A stretch of DNA of 53,332 nucleotides, taken from assembly GCF_900537065.1 (NCBI RefSeq), contig NZ_UNRC01000013.1, positions 1-53,332 on the forward strand. The letters run 5' to 3'. The DNA is from Sphingorhabdus sp. Alg239-R122. GTDB lineage: Bacteria; Pseudomonadota; Alphaproteobacteria; Sphingomonadales; Sphingomonadaceae. The notes beneath the pieces are model-generated. The model ran no database searches. It worked only from the letters and a program-made list of their open reading frames with translations, and had not been told where the DNA came from. How positions within the stretch are numbered: the stretch's first letter is position 1; every line of letters begins with the position of its first letter. Shown here in pieces: positions 34,156 through 42,694 of this stretch. The position numbers and the translations under genes were made by a program.

Positions 34156-36867
34156 CTATCCGCTATTCCTCAGCGCCGTCGCGATGGCGTTGATGGAGAG
34201 CTGTATGCCTTCGGATATGCGCTCGTCATCCTCGCCTGCGCGGTGGCGTTTGATGAGTTCGATCTGTAGCAAATTCAAGGGTTCGATATAGGGGAGACGC
34301 AGCCGGATCGAGTTTTCGAGCGGTGTGTTTTTCTCCAGCAGGTGCGCCTGTGCAGTTGCATCGAGCAATCCATCGTGCGCGAGGTTCCAGCCGCTTTTGA
34401 TCCGCCCGAAAATAGCCGCGCGCGCCGCCTCATCCTCGACCAGCCCACTATAATGCGCGGCGATGGTCATGTCGGATTTGGCAAGCACCATTTCCATGTT
34501 GGCGAGCGTCGCAGCGAAAAATGGCCAGCCAGCCGCCATGTCGCGCAGCAGCTGTTTGTCCTCAAATTCATCCAGCGCCTGTCCGACGCCGTACCAGCCG
34601 GGTAGCATCACCCGTGCCTGTGCCCAGCTGAACACCCATGGAATGGCGCGCAGGTCCTCAATCTGCTGGCTTTTCTTGCGGCTCGAGGGGCGCGAACCGA
34701 TTTTCAGGCCGGCAATCTCTGCGATCGGCGTCATCTGACGGAAAAACTCGTTAAAACCTTCCGTCTCATACACCAGTCCGCGATAGGCTTTGAACGCGCG
34801 CGCCGACAACTGCGTCATGGCATCGGAAAAACGCTTTTTGTCCTGCGCCGCCAGTTTTTCCGGGGTCAGCGACGCCAGCAGGGTTGCTGATGTTATTGCC
34901 TCCAGATTGGTCATGGCCACATCGACCGTGCCATATTTGGCGGCAATCACTTCGCCCTGTTCCGTGATGCGGATGCGCCCCTGCACTGTGCCGCGCGGCT
35001 GCGCCTGGATCGCGCCGAATGCCGAGCCGCCACCGCGCCCAACCGCTCCGCCGCGGCCATGGAATAGCTGCATGCGGATATCGGCTTCTTCGAACACTGG
35101 TGCCAGTGCCAGGCTGGCTTGGTGCAGTTCCCAGGTCGAGGTGATATAACCGCCATCCTTGTTGCTGTCGCTATAGCCGATCATCACTTCCTGATAGCCA
35201 CGCTGCCGCGCCAATGATTTGGGTACATCAAGCGACAGAAAGGCGCGCATCGTATCCGGTGCATTTTCAAGATCGGCAACCGTTTCAAACAGCGGCACCG
35301 ACATAATCGCGGCCCTGGGCTGTGTTTCGTTGCCCGTTGGCGCGCGGTACAGCCCCGCTTCTTTCAACAGCACATAGACTTCCAGCATGTCCGACACGCT
35401 TTCGGTCTGGCTGATATTATAAGTGGTGATGCACGCCGGGCCGTAAAGCGCATGCGCTTCGGCAGCAGCGCGGATAATGCCCAGTTCCTTTGCCGTTTCT
35501 TCCGAATAGCTGTGCCAGCGGTCAGCAAGCGGGCGATTATGCGACAGCTCAGACTGGAGCAATTCCACCCGTGCCGCTTCATCCAGTGCGGCGTAATCCG
35601 CCTCGACACCGGCGGCAGCGAGCAGCTCACTCACCACGCGTTCATGGACATCGCTATTCTGGCGCAGGTCCAGTGTGGAAAGGTGAAAGCCGAATGTCTC
35701 GACCGCCCGGATAATCCGGCCGAGCGCACCGCCGCTCGCCAATGTGCCGTCGCCGTCCGCTGCCAGCCCGTTTGCAATAATCACCAGATCACGGCGCAGA
35801 TCTTTCGGTGCATCATAAGGCTCCGCCGCCAGCTTGGCGGGCCGCGCACTCGGTTTGCCAGTGAGCCGTTCATGCGTTGCACATAGCCGTGCGTAAATGC
35901 CTGACAGCGCGCGGCGATATGGCTCGTCTTTGCGGCTCGGCGCATCATCCCCGCTTGCCTCTGCCAATGCCAGCACGTCTTCAGGGGTATTCGAAAGATG
36001 TGTGGAAATGCTCAGCTCCGCGCCCAGCGCATGCACGCTTTCCAGGTAATGGCCAATCACCGATTCTGCTGAACGCGATAGCGCGTAACGCAGCGATTCT
36101 GCATTCACGAACGGATTGCCGTCCCGGTCGCCGCCAATCCAGCTGCCGAGTTTCAGGAAACTTGGCGGGCGTTCGCCCAGCACCCTCTCCCATTTCGCAT
36201 AGAGCGCGGGCAGTACCGGCAGGAACACATCGCGCATATAGGTGCGGGCATTCTCCACCTCGTCAGTGACAAACAGCTTTTCCTGTCTCAGCGAACGCGT
36301 CTGCCACAACAGCGCCACCTGGCGGTAAATCGCTTCCTCGATGACATCACCGGTTTCGGTGGTTTCCGCGCCGCCATCACGCATTCGCATCAGCGCGGCA
36401 ATGCGGGTCTTGTGATCGATAATCGACTTGCGCCGCACCTCGGTCGGGTGCGCGGTCAGCACCGGCGTAATGAGTGCATGGTCGAGCAAGGTGCTGATCG
36501 CACGGTCATCGACGCCTTCGGATTTCAGTTTCTCCACCGCTTCAGCAAATGTCGCGCCTTGCTCACGCGCCACGCCTTGCCGGTCCTCAGCCAGATTGGC
36601 GAGTAGCGAAAACAGCATGAAACCGCGTACGAACGATAAAGTATCATCCAGGCTGAGCGCATCCAGCCCGGTATCAATCGCGCCTTCTTCTCCATCTGCG
36701 CCGGCAATGCCGCGATAACGGTCAACACTGGCGGCACGGATATATTCGGTCTGCCGGTACAGCTTCTCCCCGCCATAGGCGCGGATAACGTCTCCCAATA
36801 TTTTGCCAAGATAGCGAATGTCGGGATTTTGCGAGATAGGAGAAGCCGGTGTGTTCATACCCGCCAT
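34156..36867 (-). CDS. ppc: Phosphoenolpyruvate carboxylase
   Basis: About 903 residues. The enzyme adds bicarbonate to phosphoenolpyruvate to give oxaloacetate, replenishing the TCA cycle. The catalytic histidine block is PVLTAHPTEVRRKS, and the glycine loops are LFHGRGGAVGRGGGSAF and RGTVQGRIRITEQGE; the end RNSG is typical, since the C-terminal helix reaches the active site. The start is taken at ATG 36867; ATG 36858 (three codons later) is equally possible and the upstream TTG has no ribosome site. Divergent from kynA, with 116 bases between. Confidence 0.97.
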   Translation of the reverse strand: MAGMNTPASPISQNPDIRYLGKILGDVIRAYGGEKLYRQTEYIRAASVDRYRGIAGADGEEGAIDTGLDALSLDDTLSFVRGFMLFSLLANLAEDRQGVAREQGATFAEAVEKLKSEGVDDRAISTLLDHALITPVLTAHPTEVRRKSIIDHKTRIAALMRMRDGGAETTETGDVIEEAIYRQVALLWQTRSLRQEKLFVTDEVENARTYMRDVFLPVLPALYAKWERVLGERPPSFLKLGSWIGGDRDGNPFVNAESLRYALSRSAESVIGHYLESVHALGAELSISTHLSNTPEDVLALAEASGDDAPSRKDEPYRRALSGIYARLCATHERLTGKPSARPAKLAAEPYDAPKDLRRDLVIIANGLAADGDGTLASGGALGRIIRAVETFGFHLSTLDLRQNSDVHERVVSELLAAAGVEADYAALDEAARVELLQSELSHNRPLADRWHSYSEETAKELGIIRAAAEAHALYGPACITTYNISQTESVSDMLEVYVLLKEAGLYRAPTGNETQPRAAIMSVPLFETVADLENAPDTMRAFLSLDVPKSLARQRGYQEVMIGYSDSNKDGGYITSTWELHQASLALAPVFEEADIRMQLFHGRGGAVGRGGGSAFGAIQAQPRGTVQGRIRITEQGEVIAAKYGTVDVAMTNLEAITSATLLASLTPEKLAAQDKKRFSDAMTQLSARAFKAYRGLVYETEGFNEFFRQMTPIAEIAGLKIGSRPSSRKKSQQIEDLRAIPWVFSWAQARVMLPGWYGVGQALDEFEDKQLLRDMAAGWPFFAATLANMEMVLAKSDMTIAAHYSGLVEDEAARAAIFGRIKSGWNLAHDGLLDATAQAHLLEKNTPLENSIRLRLPYIEPLNLLQIELIKRHRAGEDDERISEGIQLSINAIATALRNSG

Positions 36868-36983
36868 GCTGCACCGCAATATAGATTTGGTCAAGGGCTA
36901 AATAGCGCAGTTTTGTTATTATGTCATCGTTGTCATTATTTGCATGGCAAGGCCTTTGCTTATCTGCACAGCGCACGTTACAT

Positions 36984-37811
36984 ATGCCTATGACCAAAGA
37001 CACTGACACCCAAAATCCAATGACCTATGCCCGCTATCTAGACCTCGACCGGGTCCTATCGGCGCAGCATCCACAATCTGGCAGCGAAGCCGAATGCGGC
37101 GATGAAATGCTGTTCATCATCATCCACCAGACCAAAGAGCTGTGGCTGAAACAGATTATCCGTGAGCTGCGTCTGGCCAAGGCACAAGTGGCGCAGGATC
37201 ATCTTGTCCCCGCGTACAAGGCGATGGCGCGGGTGAGCCGCATCCAGCAGGTGATGACGCTGAGCTGGGACGTGCTCTCCACCATGACGCCGAGCGATTA
37301 TACCCGCTTTCGTGAAGGCCTGGGGCCTAGCAGCGGCTTTCAATCAGACCAGTTCCGCACGGTCGAATATATGCTCGGCCTGAAAGACAAAGGCTTTCTG
37401 AAATATCAGGAAGACCGGCCGCACGCGCAGGAAGCCATGCGGCAGGCACTGGAAAACCCCGGCGTGTGGGATGACACCATCGCCGCGCTGGCACGCGCGG
37501 GCTTTGATATTCCGACAAGCCATCTGGAACGCGACTGGAGCCAGCCCTATGAACCGTCAGAAGCGGTCGAAGCCGCTTTCCTCACCGTGTACCGCGACCC
37601 CGAACAATATTGGGAGCTGTACCAGCTCGCCGAAAAACTGGTCGACCTGGACGATGCGATGGCCACCTGGCGGCACAAGCATGTCGTCACTGTCGAACGC
37701 ATTATCGGCGGCAAAATGGGCACCGGCGGCACGGCAGGCGTCAGCTACCTGCAAAGCACGCTAAGCAAACGGGCATTCCCGGAATTGTGGAGTTTGCGGA
37801 CGGAGTTGTGA
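36984..37811 (+). CDS. kynA: Tryptophan 2,3-dioxygenase
   Basis: About 275 residues, the usual length (280) of the bacterial enzyme. It opens the indole ring of L-tryptophan to N-formylkynurenine using a haem. Conserved blocks: TYARYLDLDRVLSAQHP, DEMLFIIIHQTKELWLKQII, PSDYTRFREGLGPSSGFQSDQFR and the haem-contact tail HKHVVTVERIIGGKMGTGGTAGVSYLQ. Starts at 36984 or 36990 are possible; neither has a clear ribosome site. kynB and kynU, the expected pathway partners, are not in the window. The AT-rich HEPN-like gene begins eight bases after its stop. Confidence 0.96.
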   Translation: MPMTKDTDTQNPMTYARYLDLDRVLSAQHPQSGSEAECGDEMLFIIIHQTKELWLKQIIRELRLAKAQVAQDHLVPAYKAMARVSRIQQVMTLSWDVLSTMTPSDYTRFREGLGPSSGFQSDQFRTVEYMLGLKDKGFLKYQEDRPHAQEAMRQALENPGVWDDTIAALARAGFDIPTSHLERDWSQPYEPSEAVEAAFLTVYRDPEQYWELYQLAEKLVDLDDAMATWRHKHVVTVERIIGGKMGTGGTAGVSYLQSTLSKRAFPELWSLRTEL

Positions 37812-37818
37812 GGGAATG

Positions 37819-38325
37819 ATGAGTTCACTGATGTTCCAGGAAGAAAATTTAGAGCGTCACATTTCTAGCGATATGAAAATCGCAATTGCAGATTTGATCA
37901 TGGCTTGGGCAGCTTTGGACACAATCATTGAATATTGGTCAGGTCTAACATTTGGATTGCCAATGGACTTGCATTCAATATTGTTTGGCAACATGCAAAC
38001 TAAAGCACGAATTGAAAAGCTAAAGCTAGCATTCTCCCACTATGGTAATGACTCCTCGGCAAAAAGCTTAACTCGTCTAGCCAAGGGGCACAGTAAATTT
38101 GCAGACACGCGGAATGCTATTGCGCATCGAAAATGCATTGGAACACTTAAGGATGACCCCAGTCGCTTGGTGTTCACTTCTACCAAGCACGTCAAAAAAT
38201 CCGTAGGGAACTTTGAAGTATTAGCTATAGACTTATCAGAAATTAAAGCCGCCACAGACTTTGCAATAAACGCGGAAAATAATATCTGGGAAATAACAGA
38301 GAGACTGACTAAGAATGAACCCTGA
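37819..38325 (+). CDS. AT-rich hypothetical protein with a HEPN-like RX4H motif
   Basis: About 168 residues, mostly helical, not recognised as a named family. The base composition is visibly AT-richer than all neighbours (codons such as aaa, att, gat and tta dominate), which suggests transfer. The segment DTRNAIAHRK gives R98-N99-A-I-A-H103, the R-x4-H motif that marks HEPN-type RNases and HEPN-like toxins or defence proteins; the helices around it (WAALDTIIEYWSGLTF and KLAFSHYGND) fit that fold, but the match rests on a short motif. ATGs at 37816 and 37819 are alternatives; AGGG at 37811-37814 suits the second. No antitoxin is obvious. It ends 33 bases before repeat element 2. Confidence 0.6.
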   Translation: MSSLMFQEENLERHISSDMKIAIADLIMAWAALDTIIEYWSGLTFGLPMDLHSILFGNMQTKARIEKLKLAFSHYGNDSSAKSLTRLAKGHSKFADTRNAIAHRKCIGTLKDDPSRLVFTSTKHVKKSVGNFEVLAIDLSEIKAATDFAINAENNIWEITERLTKNEP

Positions 38326-38357
38326 AATGGTTCAATGTAAAGGGCTAAGGTTGTTTG

Positions 38358-38508
38358 TTTGATCTCGCGGCAATTCATTTCGTGAATGCCTCCGATGAGG
38401 GTCGGGAAATTTTATTGACTTCACGGCTAGTTCGCTTCGCCACGCCTCCAAATGGGGTTCGGGTCAATAAGGCCCGTCGGCCTTGCGAACGACTAATTGG
38501 TCGTTTGG
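38358..38508. repeat. Repeat element 2: truncated unit A plus unit B of the hairpin-rich repeat family
   Basis: The 384-base gap between the HEPN-like gene and the HNH gene contains two direct copies of the unit seen at 26633-26900. Unit A (38358-38410) starts TTTGATCTCGCGGC, has a 22-base GGC-N16-GCC hairpin (38369-38390) with stem TTCAT/GTGAA, then GCCTCCGATGAGGGTCGGG, and stops. Unit B (38412-38508) starts TTTATTGACTTCACGGC, has its 22-base block at 38425-38446, then GCCTCCAAATGGGGTTCGGG (38444-38463), an AAGGCC-CGTC-GGCCTT hairpin (38470-38485), and a CGAACGAC/GTCGTTTG stem-loop (38486-38507). The rest of the gap holds no gene I can support. Confidence 0.83.
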
Positions 38509-38709
38509 GGGTTACACCACACGAGAGGCCATTCACAAAAGCCTGTCCTACAGTGTCGCCGCCATAGTACAGGCCATCAGTAGCCAAATCGCCATTTGCT
38601 CTTTCTCAATATCGTGAATCCAACACCGCAGTCCAACATTGCTCAAATCCAACAAATTTTCATGGAAACGGCGCAAAACAAGCGTTCCTGGGTGCGAAGC
38701 TAAGGGAAG

Positions 38710-39348
38710 CTAAGCTTCCAGCTCGATATCCCAGTATAACCAGTCGCGCCAGGTTTCGTGCAGGTAACCGGGCGGGAAGGCGCGGCCCTTGTCCTGCAAT
38801 TGCCAGGTGGTCGGTTTGATCGCGCGTTCCATCAGCTGCATATGCGCCTGCTGCGGTGTGCGGCCGCCTTTTTTCATGTTGCACGGGCTGCACGCGGCAC
38901 AGACATTTTCCCATGTCGTCTTGCCGCCCAGGCGCCGCGGGATGATGTGATCGAAAGTGAGGTTGTCTCCTGAACCGCAATACTGGCACATGAACCGGTC
39001 GCGCAGGAACAGGTTGAACCGGGTGAAGGCGGGATATTCCGACGGCTTCACATAGTCTTTCAGCGCGATCACCGACGGGATCGGCATTTCCATCGACGCG
39101 CTGTGCACCATACGGTCATAGCTGCTGACAATATTGACACGGTCCAGGAACACGGCCTTGATTGATGTCTGCCATGGCCACAGGCTGAGCGGATAATAAC
39201 TGAGCGGCGTGTAATCGGCATTGAGGACCAGCGCGGGACAACTGTCGGGATGGCGCAGCTCATCAGGGCTCTGGTCAAAGCGCGGGGGGTTCGCATCATC
39301 AGCCGCCATGCCGCGGCCGCTCTGCTTCAGCTGGTCCAGATCAAACAT
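38710..39348 (-). CDS. HNH endonuclease family protein
   Basis: A 212-residue protein with a C-terminal HNH nuclease fold: two CxxC zinc knuckles (FMCQYCGSG and VCAACSPCNMKKGG) around LTFDHIIPRRLGGKTTWENV, where the D-H pair and the later N form the active site. The N-terminal half (ALVLNADYTPLSYYPLSLWPWQTSIKAV) is the pattern of a widespread chromosomal HNH family in alphaproteobacteria and cyanobacteria rather than of a restriction enzyme; no methylase is adjacent. The biological role of this group is unknown. An AAGG ribosome site precedes the ATG. It is transcribed towards repeat element 2. Confidence 0.9.
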   Translation of the reverse strand: MFDLDQLKQSGRGMAADDANPPRFDQSPDELRHPDSCPALVLNADYTPLSYYPLSLWPWQTSIKAVFLDRVNIVSSYDRMVHSASMEMPIPSVIALKDYVKPSEYPAFTRFNLFLRDRFMCQYCGSGDNLTFDHIIPRRLGGKTTWENVCAACSPCNMKKGGRTPQQAHMQLMERAIKPTTWQLQDKGRAFPPGYLHETWRDWLYWDIELEA

Positions 39349-39537
39349 GCCTTATGCGCACATCCTTTCGCTTGCCTATCCTGCCTGTCAAAATGCACAT
39401 GAATCATTTTCATGACACGTGCGTGACAATATGCAAGAAACTATGAACATGACCGCCGCCCCACCGTCAAGATGGCCTGTGCCACAATATGTGGATAGTG
39501 TGATATATGCGTCACTCTACAGGTGGTATCTACACCA

Positions 39538-40386
39538 ATGACAATGCGCACCCGCTTTGCCCCCAGCCCCAATGGATATCTGCATATGGGCCATGCCCTG
39601 TCTGCTATATTGGCGCACGACATGTCGCGCAGTGCAGGTGGTGAATTCCACCTGCGTATCGAGGATATCGACGCGGGCCGCAGCAAGCCAGAATATGTCG
39701 AGGCGATCTTGGCAGACCTTACATGGCTGGGTCTGACATGGGATGCAGAGCCGGTGTTTCAATCGGCGCGGCTGGAAAGCTATGAAGCGGCAGCGGGCAG
39801 GCTGCACGATATGGGCCTGCTCTACCCGTGCAGCTGCACCCGCTCCGAAATCAAGGCCGCAGCGCGCGAAGAAGGGCCGGAGGGTCCCGTCTATCCCGGC
39901 ACCTGCCGCGATGGCAAAGCGGACCTGTCAAAGCCACATGGCTGGCGGCTCGATATGGCGCAGGCTGCCGATCTTGCCAATAAGCTTGCCGGGCCGCTGC
40001 GTTGGCATGACAGATGCGCCGGGGAAGTAAAAGCCGATCCTGCAGCTTTTGGTGATGTGATACTCGTGCGCAAGGATGCACCCGCCAGCTATCACCTCGC
40101 CGCCACGGTTGACGATGCGGCAGATGGCATGACGCATATCGTGCGCGGCATGGACCTGTTCACCGCCACGCATATCCACCAGCTGCTGCAAGCGCTGCTG
40201 GAACTGCCCGTGCCCATCTATCATCACCATGCGCTGCTGACGGGCAAGGATGGCCGGAAACTGTCAAAAAGCGAAGACGCGCCATCACTGCGTGAACTGC
40301 GGCTGGGCGGGGCGGACGGACGGCAATTGGCGAATGATCTGCGTGAAGGCATATTTCCCGCTGGTATTTCGCGTGATAATCCCTAA
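39538..40386 (+). CDS. gluQ: Glutamyl-Q tRNA(Asp) synthetase
   Basis: A 282-residue paralogue of the glutamyl-tRNA synthetase catalytic domain without an anticodon-binding domain. It charges glutamate onto queuosine 34 of tRNA-Asp. The HIGH motif appears as MGHA in PNGYLHMGHALSA and the KMSKS motif as KLSKS; the zinc-binding cysteines are in CSCTRSE and YPGTCRDG. The ATG at 39538 follows an AGGTGG ribosome site; the GTG at 39523 lies inside that site and is rejected. The next small gene begins nine bases after its stop. Confidence 0.95.
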   Translation: MTMRTRFAPSPNGYLHMGHALSAILAHDMSRSAGGEFHLRIEDIDAGRSKPEYVEAILADLTWLGLTWDAEPVFQSARLESYEAAAGRLHDMGLLYPCSCTRSEIKAAAREEGPEGPVYPGTCRDGKADLSKPHGWRLDMAQAADLANKLAGPLRWHDRCAGEVKADPAAFGDVILVRKDAPASYHLAATVDDAADGMTHIVRGMDLFTATHIHQLLQALLELPVPIYHHHALLTGKDGRKLSKSEDAPSLRELRLGGADGRQLANDLREGIFPAGISRDNP

Positions 40387-40395
40387 ATTGGGCGC

Positions 40396-40620
40396 ATGCA
40401 GACAGTATTTATCATTATCTTTATCGCGCTTTTGATCATGGTTGTCATATCGCTGGTGCGTGGTCTCATTGCATTTCTGCGCATGACGGAAGAGGATTTG
40501 AAATCCGATGGCGTTGGAAAATCGCACCAAATGCAGAACAAGATGATGTTCAACCGCATCAAATACCAGGCGCTGGCCGTGGTCGCGCTGGTCATTTTGA
40601 TGATGGCGACACGCGCCTGA
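40396..40620 (+). CDS. Twin-transmembrane HIG1-type protein
   Basis: 74 residues with two membrane helices (about 3-20 and 55-72) joined by a loop holding MTEEDLKSD and QNKMMFNRIKYQALAVVAL, the pattern of alphaproteobacterial HIG1-domain proteins. Mitochondrial HIG1 proteins associate with cytochrome oxidase; the bacterial version is commonly found just before the PduO-type adenosyltransferase gene, as here (29 bases). Function in bacteria is unclear. Co-transcription with gluQ and the adenosyltransferase is likely. Confidence 0.8.
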   Translation: MQTVFIIIFIALLIMVVISLVRGLIAFLRMTEEDLKSDGVGKSHQMQNKMMFNRIKYQALAVVALVILMMATRA

Positions 40621-40649
40621 ACGTCTGAATATCAGAGCGGAGGCGCACG

Positions 40650-41228
40650 ATGGTCAAGCTCAATAAAATCTACACCCGCACCGGCGATGACGGTACGACC
40701 GGCCTGGTCGATGGATCGCGCATAGCCAAGCATGATCCGCGCATGGCCGCGATTGGCGATATTGATGAACTGAACAGCGCCATCGGCATGGCTATCGCGC
40801 AAATGGACAGCGGCGATCATACTGCCGAGCTCGCCATGGTCCAGAACGACCTGTTCGACCTGGGCGCGGATCTGGCCACGCCGGCCAGGGACGATGAGGA
40901 GGATTTTGCACCCTCCGACATGGTGCTGCGCATTGTGGCGGCGCAGGCCGTGCGGCTGGAAAGCCGGATTGACGCCATCAACGCGCAGCTCGAGCCGCTG
41001 ACGAGTTTCATCCTGCCGGGTGGGAGCAAGGCCGCAGCGGCGGTTCATCTGGCCCGCGCCATTGCCCGCCGCGCCGAACGCACGATAGCCGCCGCATCCG
41101 AGGATATGGCCATCAACCCGCAAGCGCGCGCCTATATCAACCGCCTGTCCGATTACCTGTTTGTGCTGGCCCGCCATCTGAACCATGACAGCGGTGATCC
41201 GCTCTGGGTGCCGGGCGGCTCACGCTGA
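40650..41228 (+). CDS. Cob(I)yrinic acid a,c-diamide adenosyltransferase, PduO type
   Basis: A 192-residue trimeric ATP:corrinoid adenosyltransferase that transfers the 5'-deoxyadenosyl group of ATP to cob(I)alamin, giving coenzyme B12. The N-terminal ATP-binding pattern is KIYTRTGDDGTTGLVDGSRIAKHDPR, followed by GDIDELNSAIG; the C-terminal RAIARRAERTIAAA and INRLSDYLFVLARHLN complete the signature. GGAGG lies upstream. No cobalamin riboswitch or other cobalamin synthesis gene is present nearby, so it may serve salvage. Confidence 0.93.
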   Translation: MVKLNKIYTRTGDDGTTGLVDGSRIAKHDPRMAAIGDIDELNSAIGMAIAQMDSGDHTAELAMVQNDLFDLGADLATPARDDEEDFAPSDMVLRIVAAQAVRLESRIDAINAQLEPLTSFILPGGSKAAAAVHLARAIARRAERTIAAASEDMAINPQARAYINRLSDYLFVLARHLNHDSGDPLWVPGGSR

Positions 41229-41309
41229 GCATATGGATGTTTTTGTCAACTGCCGCGTTATTACTGCACCGGCATGATGCAAAAATTAATGGTTGACGCG
41301 CGGCAAAAT

Positions 41310-41324
41310 GTTCGCACAATGTTC
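41310..41324 (+). promoter_or_regulatory. LexA-type box (GTTC-N7-GTTC) upstream of egtB
   Basis: GTTC at 41310-41313 and GTTC at 41321-41324, seven bases apart, match the alphaproteobacterial SOS box exactly. TTGACG (41293-41298) plus CACAAT (41315-41320, 16-base spacer) is a plausible promoter whose -10 lies inside the box. The first start codon of egtB is 68 bases downstream. A chance match is possible: about one or two are expected by chance in the whole window on both strands. Confidence 0.45.
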
Positions 41325-41391
41325 CATCAGATAGCTTGGGAAAAGACCAATTGATAATGACGCGCATATAATACCGGTCAGGCATGAGGGG

Positions 41392-42654
41392 TTGGGGGAT
41401 AGTGACCTGCCTCTATCGCCGCTTGCTGCGCAATATAGCCGCGTCCGGGGGCTGACCACCATGCTGGTGCAATCGCTATCGGATGCCGATGCCACGGTGC
41501 AGTCGATGGAAGACGCCTCGCCCGCCAAATGGCATCTGGCGCATACCACATGGTTTTTTGAAACGTTTGTGCTGCGCGATCATGTGCCGGGATACCAGCC
41601 ATTCGATCCAGACTACCACTTCCTGTTCAACAGCTATTATGAAGCCGAGGGGCAGCGCCATGCCCGGGCGCGGCGGGGAATGATTACCCGGCCTTCGCTG
41701 GAGCAGGTTCTGCGCTACCGCGCCCATGTCGACGAAGCGATGCCAAGCCTTCTGGAAGCGCCCGGTGATGCAGAGCAGCTGATCATACTGGGCCTGAACC
41801 ATGAGCAGCAGCATCAGGAACTTTTGATGACGGACATCAAGCATATGTTCGCGCAAAACCCTTTAAAGCCCGCCATGTTTGCGCATGATGATGAACGCTA
41901 TACATCATCCGAAACACCGTGTGAGTGGATAGAAGGCAGGCGCGGCATTGTGGAAATAGGCCATGACGGAGGCGGCTTTGCCTTTGACTGTGAAGGGCCC
42001 CGCCATGAAGCGCTGCTGACCCCGCATGCCCTTGCCAGCCGTCCGGTGAGCAATGCGGAATGGATAAAATTTATCGAAGATGGCGGTTATGAAAATCCGC
42101 AGCACTGGCTGTCAGATGGCTGGGCCTGGGTGCAGCAGAATGATATCAGCGCGCCGCTATATTGGGAAAAACAGGGCAATGGCCGCTGGGGTTCGTTTGC
42201 CCTGACTGGTGAGAGCGGAATAGACCTGCATGCACCCGTCACCCATATCAGCCTGTACGAGGCCGATGCCTATGCCAGTTGGGCCGGGGCGCGCCTGCCG
42301 ACTGAGGCGGAATGGGAAAGCGCAGCGGCTGCGCTGGACAGCGGCGACGGTCACTTTCTGTCAGGACATGATGTAGTGCGGCCCGTTGGTGCGGCACAGG
42401 GCGCAGGCGGCTTGCGGCAGATGTTCGGCGATGTATGGGAATGGACCGGCAGTGCCTTTCGCCCCTATCCCGGTTTTCGCGCCGCAAAAGGCGCGGTCGG
42501 CGAATATAACGGCAAGTTCATGAGCGGACAGTTCGTGCTGAAAGGCGGCAGTTGCGCCACGCCAGAGGGTCATATCCGCGCCAGTTACCGCAATTTCTTT
42601 TACCCGCACCAACGCTGGCAGTTTACCGGACTGCGGCTCGCCAGCGATCTTTGA
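41392..42654 (+). CDS. egtB: Ergothioneine biosynthesis protein EgtB (iron-dependent sulfoxide synthase)
   Basis: A 420-residue non-haem iron enzyme that joins hercynine to a thiol donor (cysteine or gamma-glutamylcysteine) with formation of a C-S sulfoxide bond. The N-terminal DinB-like domain supplies iron ligands (KWHLAHTTWFFE and NHEQQHQELL); the C-terminal FGE-sulfatase domain has RPVSNAEWIKFI, RLPTEAEWESAA, VWEWTGSAF and KGGSCATPEGHIRASYRNFF. It seems to start with TTG at 41392, since the next in-frame ATG (41461) would remove conserved sequence. egtD follows after 40 bases. No dedicated C-S lyase (egtE) is visible. Confidence 0.94.
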   Translation: MGDSDLPLSPLAAQYSRVRGLTTMLVQSLSDADATVQSMEDASPAKWHLAHTTWFFETFVLRDHVPGYQPFDPDYHFLFNSYYEAEGQRHARARRGMITRPSLEQVLRYRAHVDEAMPSLLEAPGDAEQLIILGLNHEQQHQELLMTDIKHMFAQNPLKPAMFAHDDERYTSSETPCEWIEGRRGIVEIGHDGGGFAFDCEGPRHEALLTPHALASRPVSNAEWIKFIEDGGYENPQHWLSDGWAWVQQNDISAPLYWEKQGNGRWGSFALTGESGIDLHAPVTHISLYEADAYASWAGARLPTEAEWESAAAALDSGDGHFLSGHDVVRPVGAAQGAGGLRQMFGDVWEWTGSAFRPYPGFRAAKGAVGEYNGKFMSGQFVLKGGSCATPEGHIRASYRNFFYPHQRWQFTGLRLASDL

Positions 42655-42694
42655 TTTTCGCCTTTCCTCCCCGTAACACGAAAAGCAGACTTCC

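Noticed and set aside
40621-40649. Possible cobalamin riboswitch before the PduO-type gene
   Set aside because: The gap is only 29 bases and holds a ribosome site; nothing of riboswitch length or structure is present.
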